Positions 16,322 to 24,523 are shown, counted from the stretch's first letter. The stretch: 33,774 nt of DNA from CAYRKT01 sp964425005 (GCA_964425005.1 CAYRKT010000012.1:1-33774), one strand, 5' to 3'. Translations and numbers: made by a program. The notes: generated by a model from the sequence alone, not told the origin.

Positions 16322-16941
16322 GGATTTTGGTGGTCGGAGCTGGGGGCCACGCCAAGGTGCTCTGGTCGGTGGCGGTCTCGTTGGGGCACGAGGTGGTGTG
16401 CTTTCTGGACTCAGATCCCTCCAAGTGGGGTTCCACCCTCTTCGGCGTCCCGGTGGAGCCCGAGGAGAGGAAGTCCCTCTATCTCGAGATGGGGGTATGG
16501 GCGGCTGGCGTCGGCGTCGGGAGCGTGGGCGACGCATCGACGAGGAAGAGGATCTTCTTCGAGCTCAAGTCCATGGGGTTCGAGCTGCCCCCGCTGGTCT
16601 CACCTCGAGCGTACGTCGCTCCCGACGTCGAGTTGGGGGAGGGGACCCTGGTGGTCCACGGGGCAGTGGTTAACCCCGGGACCAAGGTGGGGGTTTGCGC
16701 CATAATCAACACCTGTGCTTCCGTGGACCACGACTGTCGGATAGGGGACTTCGTCCACCTGGCGCCAGGGTCCGTCCTGAGCGGGGGGGTTGTGGTGGAG
16801 GACGAGGCCCACGTGGGCACCGGGGCTTGTGTGATCCAGGGGGTCAGGATCGGCAGGGGCGCTGTGGTGGGCGCCGGGGCCACGGTGGTCTGCGACCTGC
16901 CGCCGGGCGTGGTGGCCAAGGGCGTTCCCGCCAGGTGGTAG
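16318..16941 (+). CDS. Sugar O-/N-acyltransferase, NeuD/PglD family
   Basis: This is a two-domain protein of about 207 residues. The N-terminus is a small Rossmann-like domain (RILVVGAGGHAKVLWSVA, then CFLDSDPSKWG). From about residue 100 it becomes a left-handed beta helix with hexapeptide repeats, including INTCASVDHDCRIGDFVHLAPGS, in which the His of DHDC is the usual catalytic base. This build is that of NeuD/PglD acetyltransferases acting on sialic acid or UDP-amino-sugars. As the last gene of the lipid A/KDO operon it may decorate LPS sugar, but the substrate cannot be told. GTG 16318 overlaps the waaA stop (GTGA) and lies about 9 bases after GAGGGGGG. GTG 16312 is an alternative. Confidence 0.85.
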   Translation: MRILVVGAGGHAKVLWSVAVSLGHEVVCFLDSDPSKWGSTLFGVPVEPEERKSLYLEMGVWAAGVGVGSVGDASTRKRIFFELKSMGFELPPLVSPRAYVAPDVELGEGTLVVHGAVVNPGTKVGVCAIINTCASVDHDCRIGDFVHLAPGSVLSGGVVVEDEAHVGTGACVIQGVRIGRGAVVGAGATVVCDLPPGVVAKGVPARW

Positions 16942-16945
16942 GTGG

Positions 16946-16975
16946 TTGTAAGGAGCTGTCGTTTCGTTGTAGAAT
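16946..16975 (+). promoter_or_regulatory. Putative sigma-70 promoter for rny
   Basis: TTGTAA (16946-16951) and TAGAAT (16970-16975) are separated by 18 bases. They match 4 of 6 and 5 of 6 consensus positions. The site lies in the 106-base spacer between the end of the lipid A operon and rny, which is less GC-rich than its surroundings. Transcription would start near 16982, giving a leader of about 65 bases. Confidence 0.5.
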
Positions 16976-16992
16976 TTAGAGCATCGTCGTGC

Positions 16993-17015
16993 AAGGGCAC
17001 AGGTTGTGTTTTTTT
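16993..17015 (+). terminator. Weak intrinsic terminator or attenuator before rny
   Basis: CACA (16998-17001), a GGT loop and TGTG (17005-17008) form a short stem. It can be lengthened outward by G-U and A-U pairs, and a run of seven T follows (17009-17015). It may end the lipid A operon. Because it lies downstream of the putative rny promoter, it could also act as an attenuator in the rny leader. The stem is weak, so the call is tentative. Confidence 0.35.
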
Positions 17016-17047
17016 CTCGTCCTCGGACCTTGAAAGCTGAATAGGGG

Positions 17048-18580
17048 GTGATCGCCATAGGAAGTCACTTTGTCGCTCTCATCGCCTCCGCCTTTTGCCT
17101 CGTCGGCGGCTTTTTGGTCGGATTCTACGCCAACAAGGTCATGACGGAGAGGAAGATCGGCGAGGCCAGCAGCAGGGCGAGGGCCATCGTCGAGGAGGCC
17201 GAGAGGGAGGCGAAGGCCATAAAGAAGGAGGCCCTGAGCGAGGCCAGGGCGGAGGCTAACCGGATAAAGCAGGAGGCCGAGAGGGACATAAGGGAGAAGC
17301 GCAACGAGGTCCAGCGGATGGAGAGGCGCCTGGAGCAGAAGGAGGACGCCTTGACCAAGAAGCTGGAGGGTTTGTCCAGGAAGGAGGAGGAGCTGAGGCA
17401 GAGGCAGGAGGAGCTGGATAGACTTAGGGACGAGGCCATGGCCAGGCTCCAGGAGATAGCTGGGCTTACCGCCGAGCAGGCGAGGGAGCTTCTCCTCAAG
17501 GAGCTGGAGGTGGAGGTGCAGCACCGGGCTGGCCTGCTGATCAAGAGCTATGAGGAGAAGATCAGGCGGGAGGCGGAGAGGCGCGCCAGGGAGATCCTCA
17601 CCACCGCGATACAGCGCTGCGCCGTAGATCACACCTCGGAGATGACCGTCTCGGTGGTGGCCCTTCCGTCCGACGACATGAAGGGCAGGATAATAGGTAG
17701 GGAGGGCAGGAACATAAGGGCTTTCGAGAGCATAACCGGCGTGGACCTGATAGTCGACGACACGCCTGAGGCGGTGACGTTGAGCAGCTTCGATCCCGTC
17801 AGGCGCGAGGTGGCCAGGATAGCCCTCGAGAAGCTGGTGGTGGACGGCAGGATCCACCCCGCCAGGATAGAGGAGATGGTGGAGAGGGCCCGCAAGGAGG
17901 TCGAGAAGAGGGTGGAGGAGGCCGGCGAGATGGCCCTCGTCGAGACGGGGGTCAAGTCCATGCATCCCGAGCTGGTGAGCCTGCTCGGGCAGCTCAGCCT
18001 GCGCACGAGCTACGGCCAGAACGCCCTGAGGCACTCCATAGAGGTGGCCCATCTGGCGGGCATGATAGCGGCTGAGCTGGGCCTGGACGAGTCCGTGGCC
18101 AAGAGGGCTGGTCTTCTCCACGACATAGGCAAGGCGGTGGACTTCAAGGTCGAAGGGCCTCACGCGCTCATAGGCGCTGACATAGCTAGGAAGTACGGCG
18201 AGTCCCCTGAGGTGGTGGACGCGATATCTGCCCACCACGAGGACGTGGAGGCCACGACCCCTTACGCCGTCTTGGTGCTGGTGGCGGACGCCATAAGCGC
18301 CTCGCGTCCTGGAGCCAGGAGGGAGTCGCTGGAGGCCTACATAAAGAGGCTCGAGAAGCTCGAGTCTATAGCGAGGGCCTTTCCTGGCGTCGAGAAGGCC
18401 TACGCGATACAGGCTGGAAGGGAGATACGGATCATGGTGGATCCAGGTGTGCTGGACGACGCAGCTGCGTGCAAGCTCGCCTACGACGTGGCCAGGAAGA
18501 TCGAGGAGGAGTTGAAGTACCCCGGTCAGGTGAAGGTGACCGTGGTCAGGGAGACCAGGGCGACGGAGTACGCCAAGTGA
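17048..18580 (+). CDS. rny: Ribonuclease Y
   Basis: RNase Y is a membrane-anchored endoribonuclease that starts mRNA decay. The 510 residues show the full family layout. There is one N-terminal membrane helix (about 8-26), a long Glu/Arg/Lys-rich coiled coil (about 35-190), and a KH RNA-binding domain with GRIIGREGRNIRAFE (about 205-265). An HD domain follows with HSIEVAHLAGMIA and LLHDIGKAVD (HD near 357), and then a conserved C-terminal domain. The only normal start codon that keeps the membrane helix is GTG 17048. It lies inside a strong ribosome-binding-like sequence (GGGGGTGATC, 17044-17053), so the true start is uncertain. A terminator follows and then ymdB, the neighbour also seen in Firmicutes. 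Confidence 0.95.
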   Translation: MIAIGSHFVALIASAFCLVGGFLVGFYANKVMTERKIGEASSRARAIVEEAEREAKAIKKEALSEARAEANRIKQEAERDIREKRNEVQRMERRLEQKEDALTKKLEGLSRKEEELRQRQEELDRLRDEAMARLQEIAGLTAEQARELLLKELEVEVQHRAGLLIKSYEEKIRREAERRAREILTTAIQRCAVDHTSEMTVSVVALPSDDMKGRIIGREGRNIRAFESITGVDLIVDDTPEAVTLSSFDPVRREVARIALEKLVVDGRIHPARIEEMVERARKEVEKRVEEAGEMALVETGVKSMHPELVSLLGQLSLRTSYGQNALRHSIEVAHLAGMIAAELGLDESVAKRAGLLHDIGKAVDFKVEGPHALIGADIARKYGESPEVVDAISAHHEDVEATTPYAVLVLVADAISASRPGARRESLEAYIKRLEKLESIARAFPGVEKAYAIQAGREIRIMVDPGVLDDAAACKLAYDVARKIEEELKYPGQVKVTVVRETRATEYAK

Positions 18581-18591
18581 CCTTGAAGTCG

Positions 18592-18625
18592 AGGGGAGAA
18601 CCGAAAGGGGCTCCCCTTTTCTTTT
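18592..18625 (+). terminator. Intrinsic terminator after rny
   Basis: AGGGGAG (18592-18598) pairs with CTCCCCT (18611-18617), with a 12-base loop, and TTTTCTTTT runs to 18625. A competing smaller hairpin, AAAGGGG-CT-CCCCTTT (18604-18619), shares the 3' arm. It lies wholly between rny and the ymdB-type gene. It may be only partly efficient, as no other promoter is obvious before the next gene. Confidence 0.75.
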
Positions 18626-18644
18626 GCCCCCTGGAGGTGGTCCT

Positions 18645-19448
18645 TTGAGGATCCTTTTCGTGGCTGACGTGGTGGGAAGGCCGGGCAGGAAGGTCTTGAA
18701 GGCCTTCGTGGAGGCCTTCAGAGGGACTTTGAGATGGGATCTCCTCGTGGCCAACGGCGAGAACGCGGCCGGCGGCTTCGGCATTACCGAGGGGGTTTTC
18801 GAGGACCTCCTCTCGCTGGGCGTCGACGTGGTGACCTCCGGCAACCACGTCTGGGACAGGAAGGAGGTCCTCGAGCTCATATCGCGGGAGGAGAGGTTTC
18901 TCAGGCCTGCGAACTTTCCCCCCGGGGCTCCCGGCAACGGCTTCGTGGTCCTGGAGAGGTTGGGGCTGAAGGTGGGGGTGCTCAACCTGCAGGGCAGGGT
19001 CTACATGAGCCCCCTGGATTGCCCTTTCAGGGTGGCCGACGAGATACTGGCGGGGGAGCTGTCCGACGCGGACGTGGTGGTGGTGGACTTCCACGCGGAG
19101 GCGACCTCGGAGAAGAAGGCCTTGGGCCTCTACCTGGACGGGAGGGTGAGCGCGGTCCTGGGGACGCACACCCACGTGATGACCAGGGACGAGACGATCC
19201 TGCCGGGGGGGACGGCCTTCATGACAGACGTGGGGATGACCGGCGGCCACGACGGCATAATCGGCATGAGGAAGGAGACGGTGCTCGACAGGTTCCTGCT
19301 TGGCATGCCCACCAGGATGGACGTGTGCGAGGAGGGGTTGAGGTTCAACGGCGTCCTGCTGGAGGTGGACGGCCTGTCGGGCAGGGCCACCTCCATAAAG
19401 GCCTTGAACCTGGGCATCGAGGAGATAGAGCGAGGGGTGATACCTTGA
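18645..19448 (+). CDS. YmdB-type metallophosphoesterase (cyclic nucleotide phosphodiesterase)
   Basis: This 267-residue protein belongs to the TIGR00282/YmdB family. B. subtilis YmdB hydrolyses 2',3'-cyclic nucleotides and affects biofilm and sporulation choices. Metal-binding motifs are FVADVVGRPGRK near the start, VANGENAAGGFGIT, VTSGNHVWDRKEV, VVDFHAEATSEKKA and GTHTHVMTRDE with the final MTDVGMTGGHDGIIGM. Nothing else is fused to it. TTG 18645 is preceded by GGAGGTGGT. An in-frame extension upstream is possible only into the terminator. The pairing with rny suggests linked roles in RNA turnover; the biological role in this organism is not known. Confidence 0.92.
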   Translation: MRILFVADVVGRPGRKVLKAFVEAFRGTLRWDLLVANGENAAGGFGITEGVFEDLLSLGVDVVTSGNHVWDRKEVLELISREERFLRPANFPPGAPGNGFVVLERLGLKVGVLNLQGRVYMSPLDCPFRVADEILAGELSDADVVVVDFHAEATSEKKALGLYLDGRVSAVLGTHTHVMTRDETILPGGTAFMTDVGMTGGHDGIIGMRKETVLDRFLLGMPTRMDVCEEGLRFNGVLLEVDGLSGRATSIKALNLGIEEIERGVIP

Positions 19449-20158
19449 GGCGCGCCTTCATGCTGATGGCCGCTGGCTCGGGCAGTCGCTTCGGCGGAGC
19501 CATGCCCAAGCAGTTCTTGCCCCTCATGGGTAGGCCCCTCCTGCTCTGGTCCCTGGGGGTGGCCAAGAGGTCGGGCTTCGACCTGCTGGCGGCGGTGGTG
19601 GCGGCGGACTTCAGGGAGCAGGCCGAGGAGTTGCTTAGGGGGTCTGGCCTGGGCGACGTCCTGATCCTGGAGGGCGGAAGCTCCAGGCAGGAGTCGGTCC
19701 TCAAGGGGCTCGAGGGTTTGACCTCGTCGCTGTCCGAGGAGGACCTGGTGGTGATCCACGATGCGGCGAGGCCTCTTCTGCGCGAGGAGGTGCTCGAGGA
19801 GGTCGTCGTCGCCGCCGAGAGCTGCGGGGCCGCCACTGCCGCCGTGCCGGCGTCGGAGACCCTCGCCAGGAGCCTCGACGGCAAGAGGGTTCTCCTCGTC
19901 CCCAGGAGGGAGGAGCTCTACCACCTTCGCACACCCCAGGCCTTCAGGTTCGGGCTGATATGGAAAGCCCATAAGGAGTGCACCTCCAGAGGTATCTCCG
20001 CCACCGACGATGTGGGGGTGGTCGTCCTCGCGGGTCACGAGGTGGCGATGGTGCTGGACGACCCATATAATATCAAGGTCACCTTCCCTCGGGACATCGC
20101 TCTGTGCGAGGCGGTGCTCGCAGGTCGCCTCTTCGGGGGTGATAGCCCTTGGACTTGA
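19445..20158 (+). CDS. ispD: 2-C-methyl-D-erythritol 4-phosphate cytidylyltransferase IspD
   Basis: IspD makes CDP-methylerythritol in the MEP route to isoprenoids, which supply undecaprenyl carriers among others. The 237 residues match the family. The nucleotide-binding start is MAAGSGSRFGGAMPKQFLPL, then EGGSSRQESVLKGLE, VVIHDAARPLL, HLRTPQAF and ATDDVGVVVLAGHEVAMV. It is a single IspD without fused IspF. TTG 19445 overlaps the previous stop (TTGA) and follows GAGGGGTGAT. ATG 19460 is a less likely start. It overlaps the next gene by 10 bases. Confidence 0.95.
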   Translation: MRRAFMLMAAGSGSRFGGAMPKQFLPLMGRPLLLWSLGVAKRSGFDLLAAVVAADFREQAEELLRGSGLGDVLILEGGSSRQESVLKGLEGLTSSLSEEDLVVIHDAARPLLREEVLEEVVVAAESCGAATAAVPASETLARSLDGKRVLLVPRREELYHLRTPQAFRFGLIWKAHKECTSRGISATDDVGVVVLAGHEVAMVLDDPYNIKVTFPRDIALCEAVLAGRLFGGDSPWT

Positions 20159-20829
20159 GCTTCGATCCCCGCGAGTACGGATACGAGGAGCCCCTGGGGC
20201 TAAGGGTGAGGTACGCGATCGAGAGGGGTTTGGCCCTGGCCCTGATCCTTGCGTTGTTGCCCCTCTTCGGCCTCATATCCCTCCTCATATGGCTCGAGGA
20301 CGGAAGGCCGGTCTTCTTCGTGCAGGAGAGGATAGGGAGGTTCGGCAGGCCCTTCAGGATGTGGAAGTTTCGAAGCATGATAAAGGACGCCTCGAAGGTG
20401 GGCGATGGCCTCTACACGGGCGAGCGCGACCCCAGGATCCTTAAGGTGGGAAGGGTTCTAAGGCGCACGAGCCTCGATGAGTTGCCGCAGCTCGTAAACG
20501 TGCTTCGGGGGGAGATGAGCTTCATCGGTCCGAGGCCCACCCTGAGATATCAGGTGGAGCTCTACGATCCCTGGCAGAGGAAGAGGCTTCTGGTAAAGCC
20601 TGGCGTCACCGGCTGGGCACAGGTCAACGGGAGGAACTCCCTGCCCTGGGAGGAGCGCATAAGGCTGGACGTCTGGTACGTGGAGAACTGGTCGATCCTC
20701 TTGGACCTCAAGATCCTCTGGAGGACGATTTGGGTGGCCCTGAAGGGGGAGGGGCTCTACGCTCCCCCGGAGAACTTCCAGGTCAAGGGGGTCGATCCCA
20801 GGAGGAGGGATGGCTCTTGTCGGTCTTGA
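20149..20829 (+). CDS. Undecaprenyl-phosphate sugar phosphotransferase (monotopic, WcaJ/PglC-like)
   Basis: This 226-residue bacterial sugar transferase transfers a sugar phosphate from a UDP-sugar to undecaprenyl phosphate, starting a surface glycan. One hydrophobic re-entrant helix (about 25-47) is followed by the catalytic domain. There, FRMWKFRSMIKDA and the Asp-Glu dyad (about 110-111) in TSLDELPQLVNVLRGEMSFIGPRP are diagnostic, as is KPGVTGWAQVNGRN. It is the short form, lacking the N-terminal membrane bundle of WcaJ/WbaP. TTG 20149 follows GGGGGTGAT and overlaps ispD. No glycosyltransferase gene is beside it, so the glycan it serves is unknown. IspD upstream feeds the same lipid carrier. 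Confidence 0.92.
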   Translation: MDLSFDPREYGYEEPLGLRVRYAIERGLALALILALLPLFGLISLLIWLEDGRPVFFVQERIGRFGRPFRMWKFRSMIKDASKVGDGLYTGERDPRILKVGRVLRRTSLDELPQLVNVLRGEMSFIGPRPTLRYQVELYDPWQRKRLLVKPGVTGWAQVNGRNSLPWEERIRLDVWYVENWSILLDLKILWRTIWVALKGEGLYAPPENFQVKGVDPRRRDGSCRS

Positions 20830-21617
20830 CCGTTTCGGTCTGCCAGGTGGAGGTGGTGAGGGGTGAGCCTCACCGCAACGTGGAGCACGTGCTGGAGCTC
20901 GCCAGGTTGGCCGCTGCCGCCGAGGTCGACGTGGTCCTCCTGCCGGAGATATGGAACGCCTCCGTCCCTCTGGAGGAGGTGGGGCTCTACATGGACTCCG
21001 AGTGGATAGACGGGGCCAGGGACGAGCTTTCTCGAATAGCTAGGGGTTATGGGGTCAACCTGGTGGCCGGCTCGATGGTGGTGGGGGACGAGGGGAGGCT
21101 CTTCAACAGGTCTTTCGTGTACGACAGGCGCGGCAGGGAGATCTTCAGGTACGACAAGCTTCACGTGTACGAGGGCCTGGGGGAGCAGGGCTACATATCG
21201 CCTGGCTCCTCGCTGGGGCTCTTCGAGCTGGACGGGGTCCGGATGGGCCTTGCGATATGCTTCGACCTGGACTTCCCCGAGGTCTGCAGGGCTCTGGCGC
21301 TCAGGGGCGCTAAGCTAGTGCTGGCCCCCGTCGCATGGCAGACGGAGTTCCTCTACGCCATGAGGCATCTTGCGGCCGCGAGGGCTCTGGAGAACCAGGT
21401 CTTCGTGGTGACCTGCAACCGCTGCGACGAGGGCTCCAGGGTGTCCTACGGTGGCCACAGCATGGGCTATGGTCCTGACGGCAAGAAGGTCTTCGAGCTC
21501 TCCGACAGGGAGATGGTCTTCAGGGTGGAGCTGGACCTCTCCTACGTCGAGAGGATCAGGGGTAGCTACAGGGTCTTCAGCGCGAGGAGACCCTCCCTCT
21601 ACAGGAGATGGAGATGA
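20817..21617 (+). CDS. Nitrilase-superfamily amidohydrolase
   Basis: This carbon-nitrogen hydrolase of 266 residues has the Glu-Lys-Cys triad: Glu44 in LLPEIW, Lys114 in YDKLHVYEG and Cys148 in AICFDLDFPEV. Family members hydrolyse linear amides or N-carbamoyl groups; omega-amidase-like and other small amidases have this size. The substrate cannot be read from the sequence. It overlaps the preceding sugar transferase by 13 bases, starting at TTG 20817 after AGGAGGAGG, and is coupled to the TatD gene. It is distinct from the second family member at the right end of the window. Confidence 0.85.
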   Translation: MSVLTVSVCQVEVVRGEPHRNVEHVLELARLAAAAEVDVVLLPEIWNASVPLEEVGLYMDSEWIDGARDELSRIARGYGVNLVAGSMVVGDEGRLFNRSFVYDRRGREIFRYDKLHVYEGLGEQGYISPGSSLGLFELDGVRMGLAICFDLDFPEVCRALALRGAKLVLAPVAWQTEFLYAMRHLAAARALENQVFVVTCNRCDEGSRVSYGGHSMGYGPDGKKVFELSDREMVFRVELDLSYVERIRGSYRVFSARRPSLYRRWR

Positions 21618-22417
21618 GGACGAGGGCGATGGACATGGCTGATATCAGGCTTTTCGACTCGCACTGTCACCTGAACATGCGCGAGTACGCGGGCAGGGTG
21701 GAGGAGGTCTTGGAGAGGGCTTCGTCGAGGGGCGTAGAGGGCCTCTTGGTGGTGGGGTTCGACTTGCCCTCGAGCCGCGAGGCTGTGAGGTTGGCCGAGA
21801 GCTACCCTCAGGTCTATGCCTCCGTCGGGGTTCACCCCCACGACGCCAGGCTCTACCCCGATGGCCCGGGGAGCGGGATCGAGTCCCTCTGCGCTTCGGC
21901 CAGGGTGGTGGCCGTGGGCGAGACAGGGCTGGACTACCACTATGACAACTCGCCGAGGGACGTGCAGAGGGAGGTCTTCAGGGCTCACATAGCCCTCGCC
22001 AGGCGGAGGAAGAAGCCCCTGGTGGTCCACGTGAGGGAGGCCTACCCCGATGCCCTATCGATCCTGCGGGAGGAGAGGGCCTTCGACGTGGGAGGGGTGG
22101 CCCACTGCTTCTCGGGAGGCAGGGAAGAAGCCTTCGCCTTCTTGGACATGGGCTTTTACGTGTCCTTCGCGGGTCCCATCACCTATCCCAAGGCCCAGGT
22201 CCTGAGGGAGGTCTTCAGGGCGCTCCCCATGGACAGGGTCCTGGCTGAGACGGACTCCCCTTACCTGGCTCCGCAGCCGGTGAGGGGGAGGAGGAACGAG
22301 CCCTCTAACCTCGTCCACGTGGTGGAGGCGATGGCCAGGATAAGGGGCTTGCCCTTCGAGGAGATGGCGCGAGCCCTCTGGGACAACACCCTGAGGGCGT
22401 TCGGGATGGTGGTCTGA
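21614..22417 (+). CDS. TatD-family metal-dependent deoxyribonuclease
   Basis: This TIM-barrel hydrolase has about 267 residues. Metal-binding motifs are FDSHCHLNM near the start, VAVGETGLDYHYDNS, VVHVREAYPDAL, AHCFSGG and LAETDSPYLAPQPVRGRRNEP. Family members act as 3'-5' DNases or in DNA damage and RNA quality control; their natural role varies. ATG 21614 overlaps the previous stop (ATGA) and has AGGAG 6 bases ahead. ATG 21608 and 21629 are alternatives that differ by a few residues. tgt follows without a gap. Confidence 0.93.
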   Translation: MRTRAMDMADIRLFDSHCHLNMREYAGRVEEVLERASSRGVEGLLVVGFDLPSSREAVRLAESYPQVYASVGVHPHDARLYPDGPGSGIESLCASARVVAVGETGLDYHYDNSPRDVQREVFRAHIALARRRKKPLVVHVREAYPDALSILREERAFDVGGVAHCFSGGREEAFAFLDMGFYVSFAGPITYPKAQVLREVFRALPMDRVLAETDSPYLAPQPVRGRRNEPSNLVHVVEAMARIRGLPFEEMARALWDNTLRAFGMVV

Positions 22418-23536
22418 TTGAGGTTCGAGGTGTTGGCTCGTTGCCCGAGGACCGGCGCCAGGGCCGGTCTTTTGCATACCCCTCACGGCGTCGTGGAGAC
22501 GCCGGCGTTCATGCCCGTCGGGACCCAGGCGACGGTCAAGGCGATGTTGCCCGAGGAATTGGTCTCCATAGGCGTCCAGATGATCTTGTCCAACACCTAT
22601 CACCTCTACTTGCGACCCGGGCACACCCTGATCGAGCGCCTGGGGGGCTTACATCGCTTCATGAACTGGCACAGGCCGATACTCACGGATTCCGGGGGGT
22701 TTCAGGTCTTCTCCTTGGGTGGGATGAGGAGGGTCACGGAGGAAGGGGTGATCTTCAAGTCCCACCTCGATGGTTCGGAGCACCTCTTCACCCCCGAGCT
22801 CTCCGTGCAGGTCCAGGAGGCCTTGGGTTCCGACGTGGCCATGTGCTTCGACGAGTGCGTGCCGTACCCTGCCACCAGGTCGGCGGCCGAGGAGGGGGTT
22901 AGGAGGACCATAAGCTGGGCCAGGAGGTGCAAGGAGGCCTTCAAGGGCCTGAAGGGAGGAGCTCTCTTCGGCATAGTCCAGGGCTCCACCTTCCTGGACC
23001 TGAGGAAGCTCTGCGCTGAGGCCCTGGTGGAGATGGACTTCCCGGGATACGCCGTCGGGGGTTTGAGCGTGGGCGAGCCCCATAGGGAGATGTACGAGGT
23101 CCTGGACCTGATGGACCAACTCCTACCGAGGGATAAGCCCAGGTACCTGATGGGGGTTGGCTTTCCGCCGAACCTGCTTCACGCCATAGCGAGGGGGATG
23201 GACATGTTCGACTGCGTGTTGCCCACGCGCAACGGTAGGAACGGCGGCGTCTTCGTGGAGGAGGGAAAGCTCAACATAAAGAACGCCCAGTACGCCGAGG
23301 ACCCCTCCCCGCTGGACCCTCACTGCGACTGTTACGTCTGCAAGAACTACAGCCGTGCCTACATCAGGCATCTGTTCAAGGCCGGCGAGATCCTGGCCGC
23401 CAGGTTGTGCACCTGGCACAACGTTTACTTCCTGGTGAGGCTGGTCAGGAGGGCTAGGGAGGCCATCCTCGAGGGTCGTTTCCCGGATTTCATGGAGTCT
23501 TTTCTCTCGCGCTACATGGGCGGTTTCTACAGGTGA
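22418..23536 (+). CDS. tgt: Queuine tRNA-ribosyltransferase
   Basis: Tgt exchanges guanine 34 of Asp, Asn, His and Tyr tRNAs for preQ1 on the way to queuosine. The 372 residues are the normal length. Key parts are TPAFMPVGTQATVKAM, LTDSGGFQVFSLG with the general-base Asp, GIVQGS, AVGGLSVGEP and MFDCVLPTRNGRNGG with the nucleophile Asp. Zinc ligands are the Cys residues of HCDCYVCKNY and the later His of TWHN. TTG 22418 directly follows the TatD stop. The usual neighbours queA, yajC and secD are not here. Confidence 0.97.
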   Translation: MRFEVLARCPRTGARAGLLHTPHGVVETPAFMPVGTQATVKAMLPEELVSIGVQMILSNTYHLYLRPGHTLIERLGGLHRFMNWHRPILTDSGGFQVFSLGGMRRVTEEGVIFKSHLDGSEHLFTPELSVQVQEALGSDVAMCFDECVPYPATRSAAEEGVRRTISWARRCKEAFKGLKGGALFGIVQGSTFLDLRKLCAEALVEMDFPGYAVGGLSVGEPHREMYEVLDLMDQLLPRDKPRYLMGVGFPPNLLHAIARGMDMFDCVLPTRNGRNGGVFVEEGKLNIKNAQYAEDPSPLDPHCDCYVCKNYSRAYIRHLFKAGEILAARLCTWHNVYFLVRLVRRAREAILEGRFPDFMESFLSRYMGGFYR

Positions 23537-23548
23537 TGGGGGGAGAGG

Positions 23549-24496
23549 ATGTCCTTGGACTTCTGGGATTCCGTAGGGCGAGTACTTCCGGTGATGGTGG
23601 TCATGGGCCTGGGCTTCGCCCTCGGCGGGCTTGGGGTGATAGAGGAGCCATCCCTGGACCTGATGGCCAAGCTGGTGGTTCGTTTCTCCCTGCCCTTGGG
23701 GATGTTGCAGAGCCTCTCCTCTCGTTTCACCAGGGAGGAACTCGCCTCCCAGGGGTTGGTCCTGACTGTGCCCTTCCTCTCCATGCTCGTCTGCTATGGG
23801 GTTTCCTCGCTCCTCGCTGGGCTGTTGAGGGTGCCCAGGTGTAGGAGAGGGCTGGTCGCGGGGGCCTTTTCCTTCTCCAACTCCATATTCCTCGGGCTTC
23901 CGCTGGCCAGGGCGATGTTGGGGGAGGAAGCCCTTCCCTTCGCCCTGATCTACTACATGGGGAACACCACCCTCTGGTGGACCCTGGGCTTCTGGGGGAT
24001 AGCAAGGGACTGCGGCCGCAGTAGCTCGAGCCTGGCTGCGAAGGGACTCCTGAGCCCTCCTCTGGTTGGGTTCCTCGCCGGCCTCTCGATGGTGTTGCTG
24101 GGCCTCAGGTTGCCAGCCTTCCTGGACAGAGCCTTCGCCACGGTGGGTCAGATGACCACCCCACTTTCCCTGGTGTACGTGGGTTCCTCTCTATGGTTCG
24201 GCAGAAAGGGTTTGACGCTGCCCGTCAGGGAGTTGGCCTTGGTTTCGACGGGGAGATTCCTCTTCGCTCCGGCCTTGACCTTCGCGCTCTCCGCTTGGGC
24301 GGGAGCCTCGCCGCTAGCCAGCGATGTGTTCGTCCTGATGGCGGGCATGCCCGTCCTGGTCAACCTGGCCCTGGTGGCCAGGATGTGTCGCGCCGACGAG
24401 AGGTTGGCCTCCGCTTTGGTGGTGGCCACCACCGCCTTGAGCGTCATCTCCATGCCCATCGCGGGTATGATCCTGGGACTTCGAAGGTCGATCTGA
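23549..24496 (+). CDS. AEC-family permease (auxin efflux carrier-like)
   Basis: This 315-residue integral membrane protein has about ten hydrophobic segments in two halves, the layout of the AEC/bile-acid transporter-like family. Typical sequences are GAFSFSNSIFLGLPLARAMLGEEA in the middle, PLSLVYVGSSL, and a last helix SVISMPIAGMIL. Bacterial members include malate and malonate permeases, but many are uncharacterised, so no substrate is given. ATG 23549 follows GGGGGGAGAGG. It is the last gene of the rny-to-AEC run, and no clear terminator follows before the mgtE promoter region. Confidence 0.85.
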   Translation: MSLDFWDSVGRVLPVMVVMGLGFALGGLGVIEEPSLDLMAKLVVRFSLPLGMLQSLSSRFTREELASQGLVLTVPFLSMLVCYGVSSLLAGLLRVPRCRRGLVAGAFSFSNSIFLGLPLARAMLGEEALPFALIYYMGNTTLWWTLGFWGIARDCGRSSSSLAAKGLLSPPLVGFLAGLSMVLLGLRLPAFLDRAFATVGQMTTPLSLVYVGSSLWFGRKGLTLPVRELALVSTGRFLFAPALTFALSAWAGASPLASDVFVLMAGMPVLVNLALVARMCRADERLASALVVATTALSVISMPIAGMILGLRRSI

Positions 24497-24523
24497 GCGC
24501 TGTGCTATCCCCGCCCTGTGAGT

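Noticed and set aside
16976..18985. 669-codon minus-strand open frame opposite rny
   Set aside because: It is a shadow of the highly biased rny coiled-coil codons and spans the rny terminator and promoter.
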